The notes under the pieces: generated by a model
What the model was told of the DNA's origin: nothing
What the model saw: the letters and a program-made list of their open reading frames with translations, nothing else
The model's database searches: none
In this document: one piece after another, positions 42,732-51,641 of the stretch
Position numbering within the stretch: position 1 is the stretch's first letter
Layout: the number at the start of each line of letters is the position of its first letter
Source of the DNA: Maritalea myrionectae DSM 19524
GTDB lineage: Bacteria > Pseudomonadota > Alphaproteobacteria > Rhizobiales > Devosiaceae
NCBI RefSeq assembly: GCF_000423365.1
Contig: NZ_AUHV01000003.1
Coordinates: 744,001 to 808,000 of the forward strand
DNA length: 64,000 nt
Reading direction: 5' to 3'
Translations under genes and position numbers: made by a program

Positions 42732-43691
42732 ATGAAACGGGGGGCGACCATACTCATGGCCCTTTTGGTGCTGTTGGGCGTCGCCACCCTTTCGCTTTTT
42801 GTCGGGGTGATCGATCTTCACCCGAAGCAGCTGCTGAACCCGGCGGAGCTGGAGCTGCTGATGATCAGCCGCCTGCCCCGCACTTTGGCCGTGTTGATCA
42901 CCGGCAGCGCCTTGGCGGTGTGCGGCACCATCATGCAACTTCTGGTGCGCAACCGGTTTGTGGAGCCGATGACAGCGGGCACGGGCCAAGGCGCGATGCT
43001 GGGCATTTTGATCGCCATTCTCTATTTCCCCACCACACCGCTGATCGCGCAAATCTCCATCGCCGCCGCCACGGCGCTGGTCTCCAGCATCGGCCTGATG
43101 CTGATCGTCACCAGACTGCCCGCGAGCAAACCGCTTTACATTGCACTGGTCGGGTTGATCTATGGCGATATTATCGGCGCGGGCGTCACCTTTGTCGCCT
43201 ATCAGGCGGACCTGCTGCAATATATTGAAATCTGGACCACAGGCGAGTTTTCCGGCGTGTTGCAGGGGCGCTATGAAACCTTATGGGTCGCGGCCATCGT
43301 TGCGCTGCTCGCTTATCTGATCGCCGATCAATTTGCCATTGTCGGTATGGGCCGCACCACGGCCATCAGCCTCGGGCTGAACTATAATCAAGTGGTGGTG
43401 CTGGGGCTGATCACCATTTCTATCGTCACGGCATTGACCGTGGTCACCGTGGGCATGATTCCCTTTGTCGGGCTGGTGATCCCCAATATTGTCTCCCGCC
43501 TTTATGGCGACAATGCACGGCGCACCCTGCCCATCACCGCCTTTTTCGGCGCCAGCCTGGTGCTGGTCTGCGACATTATCGGGCGGCTGGTGCGCTATCC
43601 GTTTGAGATTCCAGTGGGCACCATTATGGGTGTGGTCGGGGCGCTGATCTTTTTGTGGATTCTCTATGGGCGGGGACGCCATGCCCGTTAA
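42732..43691 (+). CDS. FecCD-family siderophore permease, first subunit
   Basis: Inner-membrane permease of 319 residues with nine to ten membrane segments. Family marks are LMISRLPRTLAVLITGSALAVCG near the start, NRFVEPMTAGTGQGAMLGIL, and the ATPase-coupling region VGMIPFVGLVIPNIVSRLYGDNARRTLP, followed by CDIIGRLVRYPFEIPVGTIMGVVGA. It forms a heterodimer with the next gene product. It begins five bases after the binding-protein gene and overlaps the next gene by eleven bases. Confidence 0.94.
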   Translation: MKRGATILMALLVLLGVATLSLFVGVIDLHPKQLLNPAELELLMISRLPRTLAVLITGSALAVCGTIMQLLVRNRFVEPMTAGTGQGAMLGILIAILYFPTTPLIAQISIAAATALVSSIGLMLIVTRLPASKPLYIALVGLIYGDIIGAGVTFVAYQADLLQYIEIWTTGEFSGVLQGRYETLWVAAIVALLAYLIADQFAIVGMGRTTAISLGLNYNQVVVLGLITISIVTALTVVTVGMIPFVGLVIPNIVSRLYGDNARRTLPITAFFGASLVLVCDIIGRLVRYPFEIPVGTIMGVVGALIFLWILYGRGRHAR

Positions 43692-44625
43692 ACGTCTTTC
43701 GCTTTTGGCCCTGTTGCTCGCCCTCGCCATGATCGCGTACATGACCATCGGGTCGCGCGGCAATTGGGACTTTGTGCTCGCGTTCCGTGGGGCAAAATTG
43801 CTGGCGATTATCGCCGTGGGCGTGGCCGTTTCCACCTCCACCATGCTGTTTCAAACCATCGCGCAAAACCGTATCCTCACCCCCTCCATCATGGGCTTTG
43901 ACGCGCTTTATGTACTGATCATCACCATGATGGTGTTCTTTGTCGGCGGTCAGGGCATGCTGTCGCTCGGTCCCTATGGCCTGTTCGCCCTGAACACATT
44001 GTTGCTTCTGCTCGCCGCATTTCTGCTGTTCGGCACGCTGATCTTCGAACATGGGCGCGACCTGACCCGGATGATTTTGACCGGGGTGATTTTGGGCACC
44101 CTGTTCCGCTCACTCACCAGCTTTGCCACCCGCATGATCGACCCGAATGAATATGCCCATATTCAGATCGCCTCCTATGCCAGCTTCAACAGTTTTGATA
44201 TGGAGCTGCTCTATATCGGCGTCGCGATCATTATCGCCTGCCTAGCCTTTGTCTGGACGATCCGCCACCGGTTGGATGTGATTTCTCTCGGCTATGATGT
44301 GGCGATCAATCTGGGAGAAAATGTACGGGCCGTGCAATTGCTGGCGCTGGCGGTGATCGCCATTCTGGTGTCCGTCTCCACTGCGCTTGTTGGGCCGGTG
44401 GCCTTTTTGGGGCTGCTGGTGGTCTCCATCGCCCATCTGGTCACCCCAAGCCCTTATCATTCGACGCTGTTGCTCAGCTCCGCCCTGATCTCCTGCCTCA
44501 TTCTGGTGGGCGGGCAAACCCTTATGGAACGGGTGCTGCAGATGAGCACCCCACTTGCCGTCATCATCGATTTTGTCGGCGGCCTCATCTTTTTGCTGCT
44601 ATTATTGCAAAGGTTGAAAAAATGA
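43681..44625 (+). CDS. FecCD-family siderophore permease, second subunit
   Basis: Second permease subunit, 314 residues from ATG 43681, inside the end of the preceding gene. It shows GAKLLAIIAVGVAVSTSTMLFQTIAQNRILTPSIMGFDALY near the N-terminus, and the coupling loop ALVGPVAFLGLLVVSIAHLVTPSPYH with the following LLSSALISCLILVGGQTLMER. The frame continues four bases into the ATPase gene (ATGA). Together with the first subunit it forms the membrane channel. Confidence 0.94.
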   Translation: MPVKRLSLLALLLALAMIAYMTIGSRGNWDFVLAFRGAKLLAIIAVGVAVSTSTMLFQTIAQNRILTPSIMGFDALYVLIITMMVFFVGGQGMLSLGPYGLFALNTLLLLLAAFLLFGTLIFEHGRDLTRMILTGVILGTLFRSLTSFATRMIDPNEYAHIQIASYASFNSFDMELLYIGVAIIIACLAFVWTIRHRLDVISLGYDVAINLGENVRAVQLLALAVIAILVSVSTALVGPVAFLGLLVVSIAHLVTPSPYHSTLLLSSALISCLILVGGQTLMERVLQMSTPLAVIIDFVGGLIFLLLLLQRLKK

Positions 44626-45173
44626 TTTCAGTGCAGAACCTCACCCATCAATTGGGCCAGCAAACCATTCTGAATGAGTTGAGCCTGATCATTCCCAAGG
44701 GAAAAGTGACGGCGCTGGTGGGCGCCAACGGGGCGGGCAAATCCACCCTCTTGTCGCTGATCGCCCGGCTGATGAAACTGCAAAAAGGCCAGATCGTGAT
44801 CGACAATATGAGCGTGGGCGACACGCTATCCGGTGGCCAGCGCCAACGCGCCTATGTGGCCATGACCTATGCGCAGAACACTGATTATATGCTGCTGGAT
44901 GAGCCGCTGAACAATATGGATATTGCCGCCTCCCGCGCGCTGATGCGGGTGCTGCGCGATCTGTGCGAACATCATGGCCGCACTATCGTGATCGTATTGC
45001 ACGACATCAATTATGCCAGCGCCTATACCGACAACGTGGTGGCCTTGGCTGAGGGAAAGATCGACCAACAGGGCACGCCGCTAGACGTTGTCACCAGCGC
45101 CTTCTTGCAACGCATCTATGGCACGGCTGCCAAGGTGCATATTCTCGACAATCGGCCCTTTGTGCAGGTGTAA
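44622..45173 (+). CDS. siderophore ABC transporter ATPase with a large internal deletion
   Basis: ATP-binding subunit of the iron-siderophore importer, but only 183 residues instead of about 250. Walker A GANGAGKS (34-41), signature LSGGQRQRA (69-77), Walker B YMLLDEP (89-95) and the H-loop LHD are intact. The distance from Walker A to LSGGQ is about 28 residues where this family has about 95. The Q-loop and the helical subdomain that contacts the permeases are missing, in frame, at about 44,812-44,827. The protein is therefore probably inactive, or a remote ATPase supplies the function. The four-base overlap with the permease gene is kept, so the loss may be recent. Confidence 0.9.
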   Translation: MISVQNLTHQLGQQTILNELSLIIPKGKVTALVGANGAGKSTLLSLIARLMKLQKGQIVIDNMSVGDTLSGGQRQRAYVAMTYAQNTDYMLLDEPLNNMDIAASRALMRVLRDLCEHHGRTIVIVLHDINYASAYTDNVVALAEGKIDQQGTPLDVVTSAFLQRIYGTAAKVHILDNRPFVQV

Positions 45174-45206
45174 AAAATGCGGCGCCGTAGCGCCGCATCC
45201 TGAAAT

Positions 45207-46568
45207 CTATTCGCCAGCCAATTGCTTGATCTTGGCCAGCACCGGATCAGTCTCGCCGCTGGCGTAAGACGCGCCAAGAGGCACTTTAATATCCACCGGC
45301 ACCCCGACCGCTTCATATTGCACACCATCCGCTGACAAATATTGCTCATTGGACAGGGTGGCGATCCAGCCATTGGGCAGAACAGCAAAGAACTGGTCGG
45401 ACAACATGCCATTGGTGGGCTCACCCACAAGCTGCACCTGATCCAGCTGCGCCATGGCCAAGGCAAAGGTTTCCGCCGCGCTGATGGTCAGCCCGCTGGT
45501 AAGCACATAGATATCTCCTGCAAAAGGCGTGTCGGTTTGCGGCTCAATCGCAATATCGCTCAATTCGATATATTCGCCCCGGTGCCAGACATTTTTCTCA
45601 AAAACTTTTTGCACCTGGCTGGTGAAATGGCCCGCAACCACCAGCCCGGCGGTATCGTGCCCGCCCAGATTGGCCCGCACGTCAATCACCAGTGTCTTTT
45701 TATCCTGATGGCGCTGCAAGATCTTGTCCACGGCATCGCTCAGACTGGCAAACCCGCCGGCTTCGTCCTCCAGCCCCTCAAAGCTGTTGATCCGCAAATA
45801 GCCGATCTGCGGGGTCAGATCACCACTGACCAGAATATCGTTCGCGTGATGCTCAATATTGCTCAGTTGAGCGTCAGGTTGCTGCGCCAACACCGGTACA
45901 TCCTCTTCCTCAAGGTCAGCGGCCCATTCGGGCTTTTGCACCGCGGTGAAATAGCCCACCGGCGAAATTAAAGAGACATGCCCGTCATCAAAGGGCGCCA
46001 GCATCGACTGCAAAATGCCGAACAGGGCTTGGTCGTCAGCATCGGCGGTGACTTGCGGCCGATAAGTGTCATAGGCCTGCTGCCAATCCACCTGCCGGGC
46101 ATCAAAAAAGGCAAAGTTTTCATCAAAATAGTGCCACAATGTCTCAAAGGTCGCATCAGGCGTACCCTCGGTTAGGGTGGCGCAGTGGGCGGGCAAAGCG
46201 GAGCGCCGCTCGGCCAGCACCGGGTTCAGTTTGCCCAGCTCAAAGGCCAGCTTATCCCCCTGCAGATGCAGTTCAAAATCACTGGCGCCCATCATCGCGC
46301 CAACGCCGGGCATGGTGGCCTGCTGCAGGGTGATCGCATCATCGCGATAATCGATGCCGCCCACCTCAATCATGTTTACACAGGTCTCATCAGTGACCTG
46401 ATAGATGCGGGCTTTTTCCGGCCCCAGATCATACCAAAGGCCATAACCGATAGATTGCCAGACGCCGCTGACGGACTGGTCATTTGCTTGAGCTGGCATG
46501 CTGAATAAAGCGCAGCCGGTTAGGATTGCAGAAACGGCCAAGCCGCCTCGCAAGGCAATATTTGACAT
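45207..46568 (-). CDS. exported S41-family (C-terminal-processing-like) serine peptidase
   Basis: Protein of 453 residues with a signal peptide (AVSAILTGCALFSMPAQAN). Cleavage at AQA or a lipobox at LTGC are both possible. The S41 core is in the C-terminal half: IGYLRINSFEG, KTLVIDVRANLGGHDTAG, and the nucleophile region YVLTSGLTISAAETFALAM. A PDZ domain is not evident, as in tricorn/IRBP-like members. Its job is probably degradation of periplasmic peptides. It is convergent with the siderophore importer, 34 bases away. Confidence 0.85.
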   Translation of the reverse strand: MSNIALRGGLAVSAILTGCALFSMPAQANDQSVSGVWQSIGYGLWYDLGPEKARIYQVTDETCVNMIEVGGIDYRDDAITLQQATMPGVGAMMGASDFELHLQGDKLAFELGKLNPVLAERRSALPAHCATLTEGTPDATFETLWHYFDENFAFFDARQVDWQQAYDTYRPQVTADADDQALFGILQSMLAPFDDGHVSLISPVGYFTAVQKPEWAADLEEEDVPVLAQQPDAQLSNIEHHANDILVSGDLTPQIGYLRINSFEGLEDEAGGFASLSDAVDKILQRHQDKKTLVIDVRANLGGHDTAGLVVAGHFTSQVQKVFEKNVWHRGEYIELSDIAIEPQTDTPFAGDIYVLTSGLTISAAETFALAMAQLDQVQLVGEPTNGMLSDQFFAVLPNGWIATLSNEQYLSADGVQYEAVGVPVDIKVPLGASYASGETDPVLAKIKQLAGE

Positions 46569-46727
46569 TATAATCTCCAGTTTTGATTGCGGCCGCGCGT
46601 AACCGCCCTTTGCAGAAGGGCATCACGCCACGCTCTGCTGCACGGGAGATGGGCATCAACTTGGCAATGTCAAGAAAAAGACCCGCAATGTGCTGGATTT
46701 ATAGTAAAAGCAGGAACGACTCTGCGC

Positions 46728-47141
46728 CTATTCGTCTATCTTGCCGCGCAGTTTTTTGACTTCGCCCCGCGCCTTTTTCGCCTCAATCCGGCGCCGCACC
46801 GAGGCACGAGTCGGTCGGGTGGGTACGCGACGTTTTGGCTTTTGTGTGGCTTTCTGGATCAGATCGACCAATCGCTCGCGGGCAATCTCGCGGTTACGGG
46901 CCTGCGATCGTGTCTCCTGCACGAAGATCACCACCGCCCCTTCCTGCGTCCAGCGCCGCCCGGCCAGCCGCTTCAACCGCCGCTTAACTGGATCAGGCAA
47001 ATTTGGCGACCGCTCTGCCTCAAACCGCAATTCCACCGCTGTGCTGACCTTGTTCACATTCTGCCCGCCCGGCCCACTGGCCCGGGTGAACTGCTCAGAC
47101 AGCTCCCACTCTTCAATTGTGATCTGGTCGTTGATGCGCAC
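46728..47141 (-). CDS. arfB: alternative ribosome-rescue factor ArfB (YaeJ family)
   Basis: Small peptidyl-tRNA hydrolase, 137 residues, that frees ribosomes stalled on broken mRNA. The catalytic GGQ motif is at residues 25-27 (TRASGPGGQNVNKVST). The long basic C-terminal tail (KRRVPTRPTRASVRRRIEAKKARGEVKKLRGK) enters the empty mRNA channel. The start is GTG 47141 with AAGGTAAG upstream; the frame further up is not gene-like. It is divergent from the SDR gene. No tmRNA was found in this window. Confidence 0.93.
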   Translation of the reverse strand: MRINDQITIEEWELSEQFTRASGPGGQNVNKVSTAVELRFEAERSPNLPDPVKRRLKRLAGRRWTQEGAVVIFVQETRSQARNREIARERLVDLIQKATQKPKRRVPTRPTRASVRRRIEAKKARGEVKKLRGKIDE

Positions 47142-47216
47142 GAGGCTTACCTTTGTCGATTTCCCATCACGCAAGAACAAACATATACTGTAAGCAAAAG
47201 CAAAGGGAGGTGGACC

Positions 47217-47930
47217 ATGACGGCAAACAAACCAGCAAAAGGCGCGTTGGTGGTGGGCGCCACCGGCGGCATGGGTCAGGCGATTGCCTTGGCCCTGGCC
47301 GAACGGCAATATCAGTTGGTGCTGGTGGGGCGCGATGAGAAGGCGCTGGCGGATCTAGCGGACCGCTGCGCCGACCTCGGCGGCACCGCCTTCACCGCCG
47401 CGATAGACATTAGCGACACCAGCTCACTGCCTGACAAAATCGAAGCTGAGATCGCCAAACTCGACCAGCTTGAACTGATGGTGCACTGCGCCGGCACTTA
47501 TGCCGGGGGAACGGCAGACGAAGCTGATCTGGCCGCGTGGGACCACGCGCTCGACACCAATTTTCGGGCCTTTGTGCATATATCCCGCACCGCGTTGCCC
47601 GCGATCAACAAGTCGGGCCATGGGGCCGTGATCTGCATTGGCTCGCTCGGCTATGCCGGGCCCGCCATACAGGTGGCCAGCAAGCAGGCGCTGGCGGGAT
47701 ATTGCGAGCGCCTGTTTGAGGATGTGCGCGAATATGGCACCAAAGTGTGCCTAATCCGCCCCGGCTTTGTGAACACAAAATTCGTGAACAGCGCACGGCT
47801 GGACCGGGCGAAAATGGTGCAACCTGACGATATTGCCCGCACCATGTTCTATGTTTTGGATATGCCGCCAACCAGCTGCCCCTCAGAGATCAAGCTGCGG
47901 CCGCAATTCACGCCCTATAAAAAGGGCTAA
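47217..47930 (+). CDS. short-chain dehydrogenase/reductase lacking the catalytic tyrosine
   Basis: Rossmann-fold protein of 237 residues. The cofactor motif is GATGGMGQAIA (residues ~14-24), with CAGTYAGG as the NAG-like motif. Ser of the active site is in CIGSLGYAG, but the usual YxxxK reads QVASK here: the tyrosine is replaced by Gln while the lysine is kept. The fold should be intact (LIRPGFVNTKFV follows), but normal oxidoreductase chemistry is doubtful. ATG 47217 has the RBS GGGAGG. No partner gene hints at the substrate. Confidence 0.9.
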   Translation: MTANKPAKGALVVGATGGMGQAIALALAERQYQLVLVGRDEKALADLADRCADLGGTAFTAAIDISDTSSLPDKIEAEIAKLDQLELMVHCAGTYAGGTADEADLAAWDHALDTNFRAFVHISRTALPAINKSGHGAVICIGSLGYAGPAIQVASKQALAGYCERLFEDVREYGTKVCLIRPGFVNTKFVNSARLDRAKMVQPDDIARTMFYVLDMPPTSCPSEIKLRPQFTPYKKG

Positions 47931-47936
47931 GGCGCA

Positions 47937-48344
47937 TCAAGGCAAATCGTAAAGACCCAACTGGTTGCCGAACGGATCGGTGAATTCGCTATAAATCACA
48001 ATGCCGGGCACTTCGATGGCCTCGCCCACATCAATGCCCCGTTCGGCATATTTGGCCTGGGCCGCGTCCATGTCTTCAACGAGAAACCGCAGCACAGTGC
48101 CCGCTTCCGGCATTTTTTCGGCTTCATAAAGCTGCAGCCACATATTTGGCGTGGCCCGCAACTCGACAATGCCGGGGGCGGGCTCCATCACCTCGGAGTC
48201 CGGGCCGAGAAAATCACCGTACCACGCCTTCGCCTCAGCCAGTGAGGTGACCGGTACGGCCACTGTGGCCTCGCCAAAACCTTGTGCCCACCCCGGCGCT
48301 GAAAGCGCCAATCCGAACATAATCGACAATGCAATTTTACGCAT
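47937..48344 (-). CDS. exported VOC-fold protein
   Basis: Protein of 135 residues with a signal peptide (residues 1-20, ending SAPGWAQ) followed by one VOC module pair: VAVPVTSLAEAKAWYGDFLGPDSEV and the final VIYSEFTDPFGNQLGLYDLP. Most VOC proteins are cytoplasmic, so export is unusual. It lies nine bases after a cytoplasmic VOC gene in the same direction, and the two could have arisen by duplication. Function unknown, perhaps binding of an antibiotic or other small molecule. Confidence 0.8.
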   Translation of the reverse strand: MRKIALSIMFGLALSAPGWAQGFGEATVAVPVTSLAEAKAWYGDFLGPDSEVMEPAPGIVELRATPNMWLQLYEAEKMPEAGTVLRFLVEDMDAAQAKYAERGIDVGEAIEVPGIVIYSEFTDPFGNQLGLYDLP

Positions 48345-48353
48345 AAGTGCCCC

Positions 48354-48722
48354 CTAGCTCAGATCTTCGGCCAGCATCAGCGCATTGCCATCAGGATCGT
48401 AAAAGGTGGCGGTTTTGACCATGCCTTCGACCACATCGGTTTCGCCATCAAATTTGACGCCAGCGTCTTCCAGTTTCGCCCGTGCCGCATCCAGATCAGC
48501 AATGCCAAAAACCGGCACGCAATTGCCCGGCACCGGTTCCATATGCTCGCCCATGCCAATCGTTACGCCCTTGGTGTTGGTCTGCAGCTCTGACCAGCCC
48601 GCTTCGTCGGCATGATACATGGTTTCAAAGCCAAGCATGTTTTGGTACCAATCGGCGCTGGCATGACGATCTTTGACCGAAAGCGCGATCGTGATGGTAT
48701 CGTTTAACGAAATAAGAGACAT
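48354..48722 (-). CDS. VOC (glyoxalase/bleomycin-resistance) protein
   Basis: Cytoplasmic VOC protein of 122 residues. ITIALSVKDRHASADWYQNMLGF and VPVFGIADLDAARAKLEDAGVKF are the two module starts, and VKTATFYDPDGNALMLAEDL carries a typical metal-ligand glutamate near the end. It follows a divergent HxlR gene across 39 bases and precedes the exported VOC gene by nine bases, so the three form one regulated unit. The substrate is unknown. Confidence 0.88.
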   Translation of the reverse strand: MSLISLNDTITIALSVKDRHASADWYQNMLGFETMYHADEAGWSELQTNTKGVTIGMGEHMEPVPGNCVPVFGIADLDAARAKLEDAGVKFDGETDVVEGMVKTATFYDPDGNALMLAEDLS

Positions 48723-48744
48723 GAGCTTTTCCTTTGTCTAAAAA

Positions 48745-48757
48745 TATGGTAACTATA
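48745..48757. promoter_or_regulatory. possible operator in the VOC/HxlR divergent gap
   Basis: TATGGTAACTATA is a near-palindrome (10 of 13 positions symmetric) in the middle of the 39-bp gap that must hold both promoters. The adjacent double HxlR protein could bind it. Confidence 0.35.
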
Positions 48758-48761
48758 AATA

Positions 48762-49298
48762 ATGGACATTAAGCATCTTGTCAACATCACTTCGCGGGCT
48801 TGGTCAGTGCCAATTTTGGCGGCGCTGCATGCGGGCGTGGCAGGCCGGCAAGCGCCGCTCATCACCGCGACAGGCGCCGGGCGCACCGCGTTTGCGCAAA
48901 GCATGACGCATTTGATCGAGATGGGGCTGTTGGAGCGCAACCCCGGCCATGGCCACCCGCTGCGCCCCGAGTTTAGGCTGACCACACCCGGCAGGATCGG
49001 CGCAGAAATCTCTCATCAGATATGGACATTGGCAGGCGAAGAAAATCGCGACCTGTTGCGCAAATCATGGACCCTGCCCGTTCTGGCCATTGTCCACACC
49101 CCGCATCATTTTAATGATATTCAGCGCGCCCTTGCGCCGATAACAGACCGTGCCCTCTCCCAAGCCTTAAAGGCACTGGAAGAGCGCAATTGGGTCCACC
49201 GGGAGGTCGACCAGGAGGCCCGCCCGCCCCGGCCAATTTACAGCGCCGCCAGCACGGGCGCCGAAATCAGCGCCATCATGGCGCCGCATCTCGCCTAG
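48762..49298 (+). CDS. HxlR-type regulator with two fused winged-helix domains
   Basis: Protein of 178 residues made of two related halves. The first is SRAWSVPILAALHAG...FAQSMTHLIEMGLLERNPG, the second KSWTLPVLAIVHTPHHFNDIQRAL...LSQALKALEERNWVHREVD. HxlR proteins normally have one such domain of ~110 residues and dimerise; here one chain may act as its own pseudo-dimer. The usual N-terminal cysteine is absent. It faces the VOC pair and ends two bases before the convergent glutathione transferase gene. Confidence 0.8.
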   Translation: MDIKHLVNITSRAWSVPILAALHAGVAGRQAPLITATGAGRTAFAQSMTHLIEMGLLERNPGHGHPLRPEFRLTTPGRIGAEISHQIWTLAGEENRDLLRKSWTLPVLAIVHTPHHFNDIQRALAPITDRALSQALKALEERNWVHREVDQEARPPRPIYSAASTGAEISAIMAPHLA

Positions 49299-49300
49299 AA

Positions 49301-50335
49301 TTAGAACCGCGCCAGCTCCGGATGGTGATAGGCGTCGGGATAATCCATCGGCTTAAACGGCCCAAGCGGCACCACATTGTTCCACGAGCGACCAAAATAG
49401 CCTTGCCGACAATGGGTCAGTGATCCACTTTCCGCTACCCCATCCAGCGCATAGGCCCGACACAGCCATTGCCAGACATATGGATAGTCGAGAATCTTCG
49501 CGCCGTTCAATTTCATGCGCACATAATAGACCGGGTCATGACGGTATAGCGTGGGGAACAGCCTTAGGTCGGCTTCGGTAAAGCGGTCGCCCATGAGGAA
49601 GGGCCGTCCATCCGACAGCAGTTCGTCAAGGTCGGCCAACGTCTCGAAATAGGCTTCATACGCTTTTTGATAAACCGCCTGATCGGACGAAAACCCGGCC
49701 TTATAGGCCCCATTATTGATGTTGGTGTAAACCAACGCATTCAGTTCCTCGATCTGCTCGCGCAACGCCTCATCTTCCGGATAAAGGGACGGGCGCTGAT
49801 CCCCCGCCAACGCGCTGCCCAGCGCCTCGGCGTGCCGATCCAACATGCGGATAATCTCCGCGCTCTCATTGTTCACAATGCGCTTGGCCTTTTTGTCGTA
49901 AAGGATCGGCACCGATTGCTCGCTCGCCCCTTCAGCGCGGTAAATATCTTTGGCGACACGGAAATTTTCGCCGGTCGCGGTCTCGCGGGTGCATTCAGGC
50001 AAAGTTTCGCCCGTAAGGCTGGCCACGCGGTCGGGGCTGAATTCCCAAAGCCCCGCGCCAGCCGGGTCATCTTCGCCCGTGCGGTTGGGAAAGGCCACAT
50101 CCATGGAGATGCTGTTCTGCAACCCCAGCACATTACGCGCCAAAATCACCCGATGGCACCAGGGACAATTGAGCGCCACAAACAAATGATAGCGCCCCGG
50201 CTCTGCCGGAAAATCCGCATCGCCGATCTGATCGCGAAAGCCGCTGACCCCGCGCACAAACTCACCGCTTTTGCGCCGCGCCACCGCGTCCGTCTGGTCT
50301 TCTTCGGTGGAGATGTTGGCTTTGTCCTTGGTCAT
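49301..50335 (-). CDS. glutathionyl-hydroquinone reductase (omega/xi-class GST)
   Basis: Reduces glutathionyl-hydroquinones to hydroquinones with glutathione. Length 344 is normal for the YqjG/PcpF/ECM4 family. The thioredoxin-like domain has ALNCPWCHR with catalytic Cys57 and a second Cys60. SVPILYDKKAKRIVNNESAEIIRML is the glutathione site, and the C-terminal helical domain contains YTNINNGAYKAGF and DRFTEADLRLFPTLYRHDPVYY. ATG 50335 follows GGGCGGATC. It is a single gene with normal composition. Confidence 0.95.
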   Translation of the reverse strand: MTKDKANISTEEDQTDAVARRKSGEFVRGVSGFRDQIGDADFPAEPGRYHLFVALNCPWCHRVILARNVLGLQNSISMDVAFPNRTGEDDPAGAGLWEFSPDRVASLTGETLPECTRETATGENFRVAKDIYRAEGASEQSVPILYDKKAKRIVNNESAEIIRMLDRHAEALGSALAGDQRPSLYPEDEALREQIEELNALVYTNINNGAYKAGFSSDQAVYQKAYEAYFETLADLDELLSDGRPFLMGDRFTEADLRLFPTLYRHDPVYYVRMKLNGAKILDYPYVWQWLCRAYALDGVAESGSLTHCRQGYFGRSWNNVVPLGPFKPMDYPDAYHHPELARF

Positions 50336-50417
50336 GATCCGCCCTTTTGTGTTTTTACTTCAACGCACCAGAGCAGCATCGGGTTCATTCATCAAGACGC
50401 AATAAGGTCAGTCGCCC

Positions 50418-51404
50418 TCAAAAATATGCCGGCAAAGCCTGCACCAAGGACTGATGAATGCGATCGCGCACCGATATTGAAATGTCCGGCCGTTCAAAGG
50501 CCTGCCCAGTCAGCTTTTCATATAGCGCGATATATTTCTCGCTGAACGCCAGCAAAGTCTCCTGCGGGATCTCCGGAATCGGGTCCTTATAAGGATCGCA
50601 TTGGCCTGCCACCCATAGGCGCAGAAATTCTTTGTCGAGACTATCCGGCTCTTCACCTGCGTCAAAGCGCTGCTGATAGCTATCGGCCAACCAGATGCGG
50701 CTGGAATCAGGCGTGTGAATTTCATCGGCCACAACGATGACACCATCTTCATCGACGCCAAACTCATATTTGGTATCGACCAGAATAAGGCCCTTTTCCG
50801 CTGCAAGGGCTTGCCCACGCTTAAACAGGGCCAGGCTTTTCGCTGAAATCTCATGCCACTGCGCCGGGGTCAGCAATTGCGTGTCCAAAATCTCAGCTTC
50901 CGTGATCGGCGCATCATGGCCGCCATCGGCTGGCTTGGTGGTCGGGGTGATGATCGGGGCTGCAAGCTTTTGGTTCTTGCGCATGCCATCAGGGAATTTA
51001 TGGCCATAAATCACCCGCTCGCCACGCTGATACATGGGCCAAATGCTGGTGTTGGTGGACCCGGTAAGATAGGAGCGCACCACAATTTCAATCGGCAGCA
51101 TTTCAAGATCTTTGGCCAACACCACATTCGGATCAGGATATGAAATCACATGGTTGGGACAAATATCTTTGGTTTCTTCAAACCAATAGCGTGCAATTTG
51201 GGTCAGCACCTGCCCCTTAAACGGCACCGCCGCCAAGACTTGATCAAACGCCGATTGGCGATCTGTGGTGATGAGCAGGCGCTGGCCATCGGGCAACTTA
51301 TAGGTGTCGCGCACCTTGTTGCGGGTATAGTTGGGCAGCTCGGAAAATTCTGCATCTGTCAGGCACTTGTCCTCAAGCGACGATCCTGCATTAAGTTGTG
51401 CCAT
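50418..51404 (-). CDS. purC: phosphoribosylaminoimidazole-succinocarboxamide synthase PurC
   Basis: Joins aspartate to CAIR in purine synthesis, with ATP. Family marks are KVRDTYKLPDGQRLLITTDRQSAFD, EIVVRSYLTGSTNTSIW, TPTTKPADGGHDAPI, GLILVDTKYEFGVDEDG and DEIHTPDSSRIWLADSY. It is about 328 residues, the longer fungal/alpha-type form, compared with ~240 in E. coli. I chose ATG 51404 (RBS GGGGAG, seven bases away); the frame continues upstream without gene-like sequence. Single gene. Confidence 0.96.
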   Translation of the reverse strand: MAQLNAGSSLEDKCLTDAEFSELPNYTRNKVRDTYKLPDGQRLLITTDRQSAFDQVLAAVPFKGQVLTQIARYWFEETKDICPNHVISYPDPNVVLAKDLEMLPIEIVVRSYLTGSTNTSIWPMYQRGERVIYGHKFPDGMRKNQKLAAPIITPTTKPADGGHDAPITEAEILDTQLLTPAQWHEISAKSLALFKRGQALAAEKGLILVDTKYEFGVDEDGVIVVADEIHTPDSSRIWLADSYQQRFDAGEEPDSLDKEFLRLWVAGQCDPYKDPIPEIPQETLLAFSEKYIALYEKLTGQAFERPDISISVRDRIHQSLVQALPAYF

Positions 51405-51641
51405 TAAACGACTCCCCGATTGGCTGAAAAGCGAGAAGCTATCACAAAAGAAAAGTGGGCAGCAATCCTGTTCAAAAGTTCGAGAAAAAAGCCCGCGCGC
51501 CACGCGCCAATTGCCCACCCCTTGCAAATATATCGATTTAGTGTTGTACTCATGTATAACACCAATAAACTTCAATGCGGTGCATATGTGCGGCGTTAGG
51601 CGAGACATCAAAAGTCTCTCATACCAAGGCAAGGACAAAAT

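Noticed and set aside
46587-47216. 210-codon N-terminal extension of the SDR frame
   Set aside because: It runs antisense through arfB, and the SDR has a strong RBS and Rossmann start at ATG 47217.
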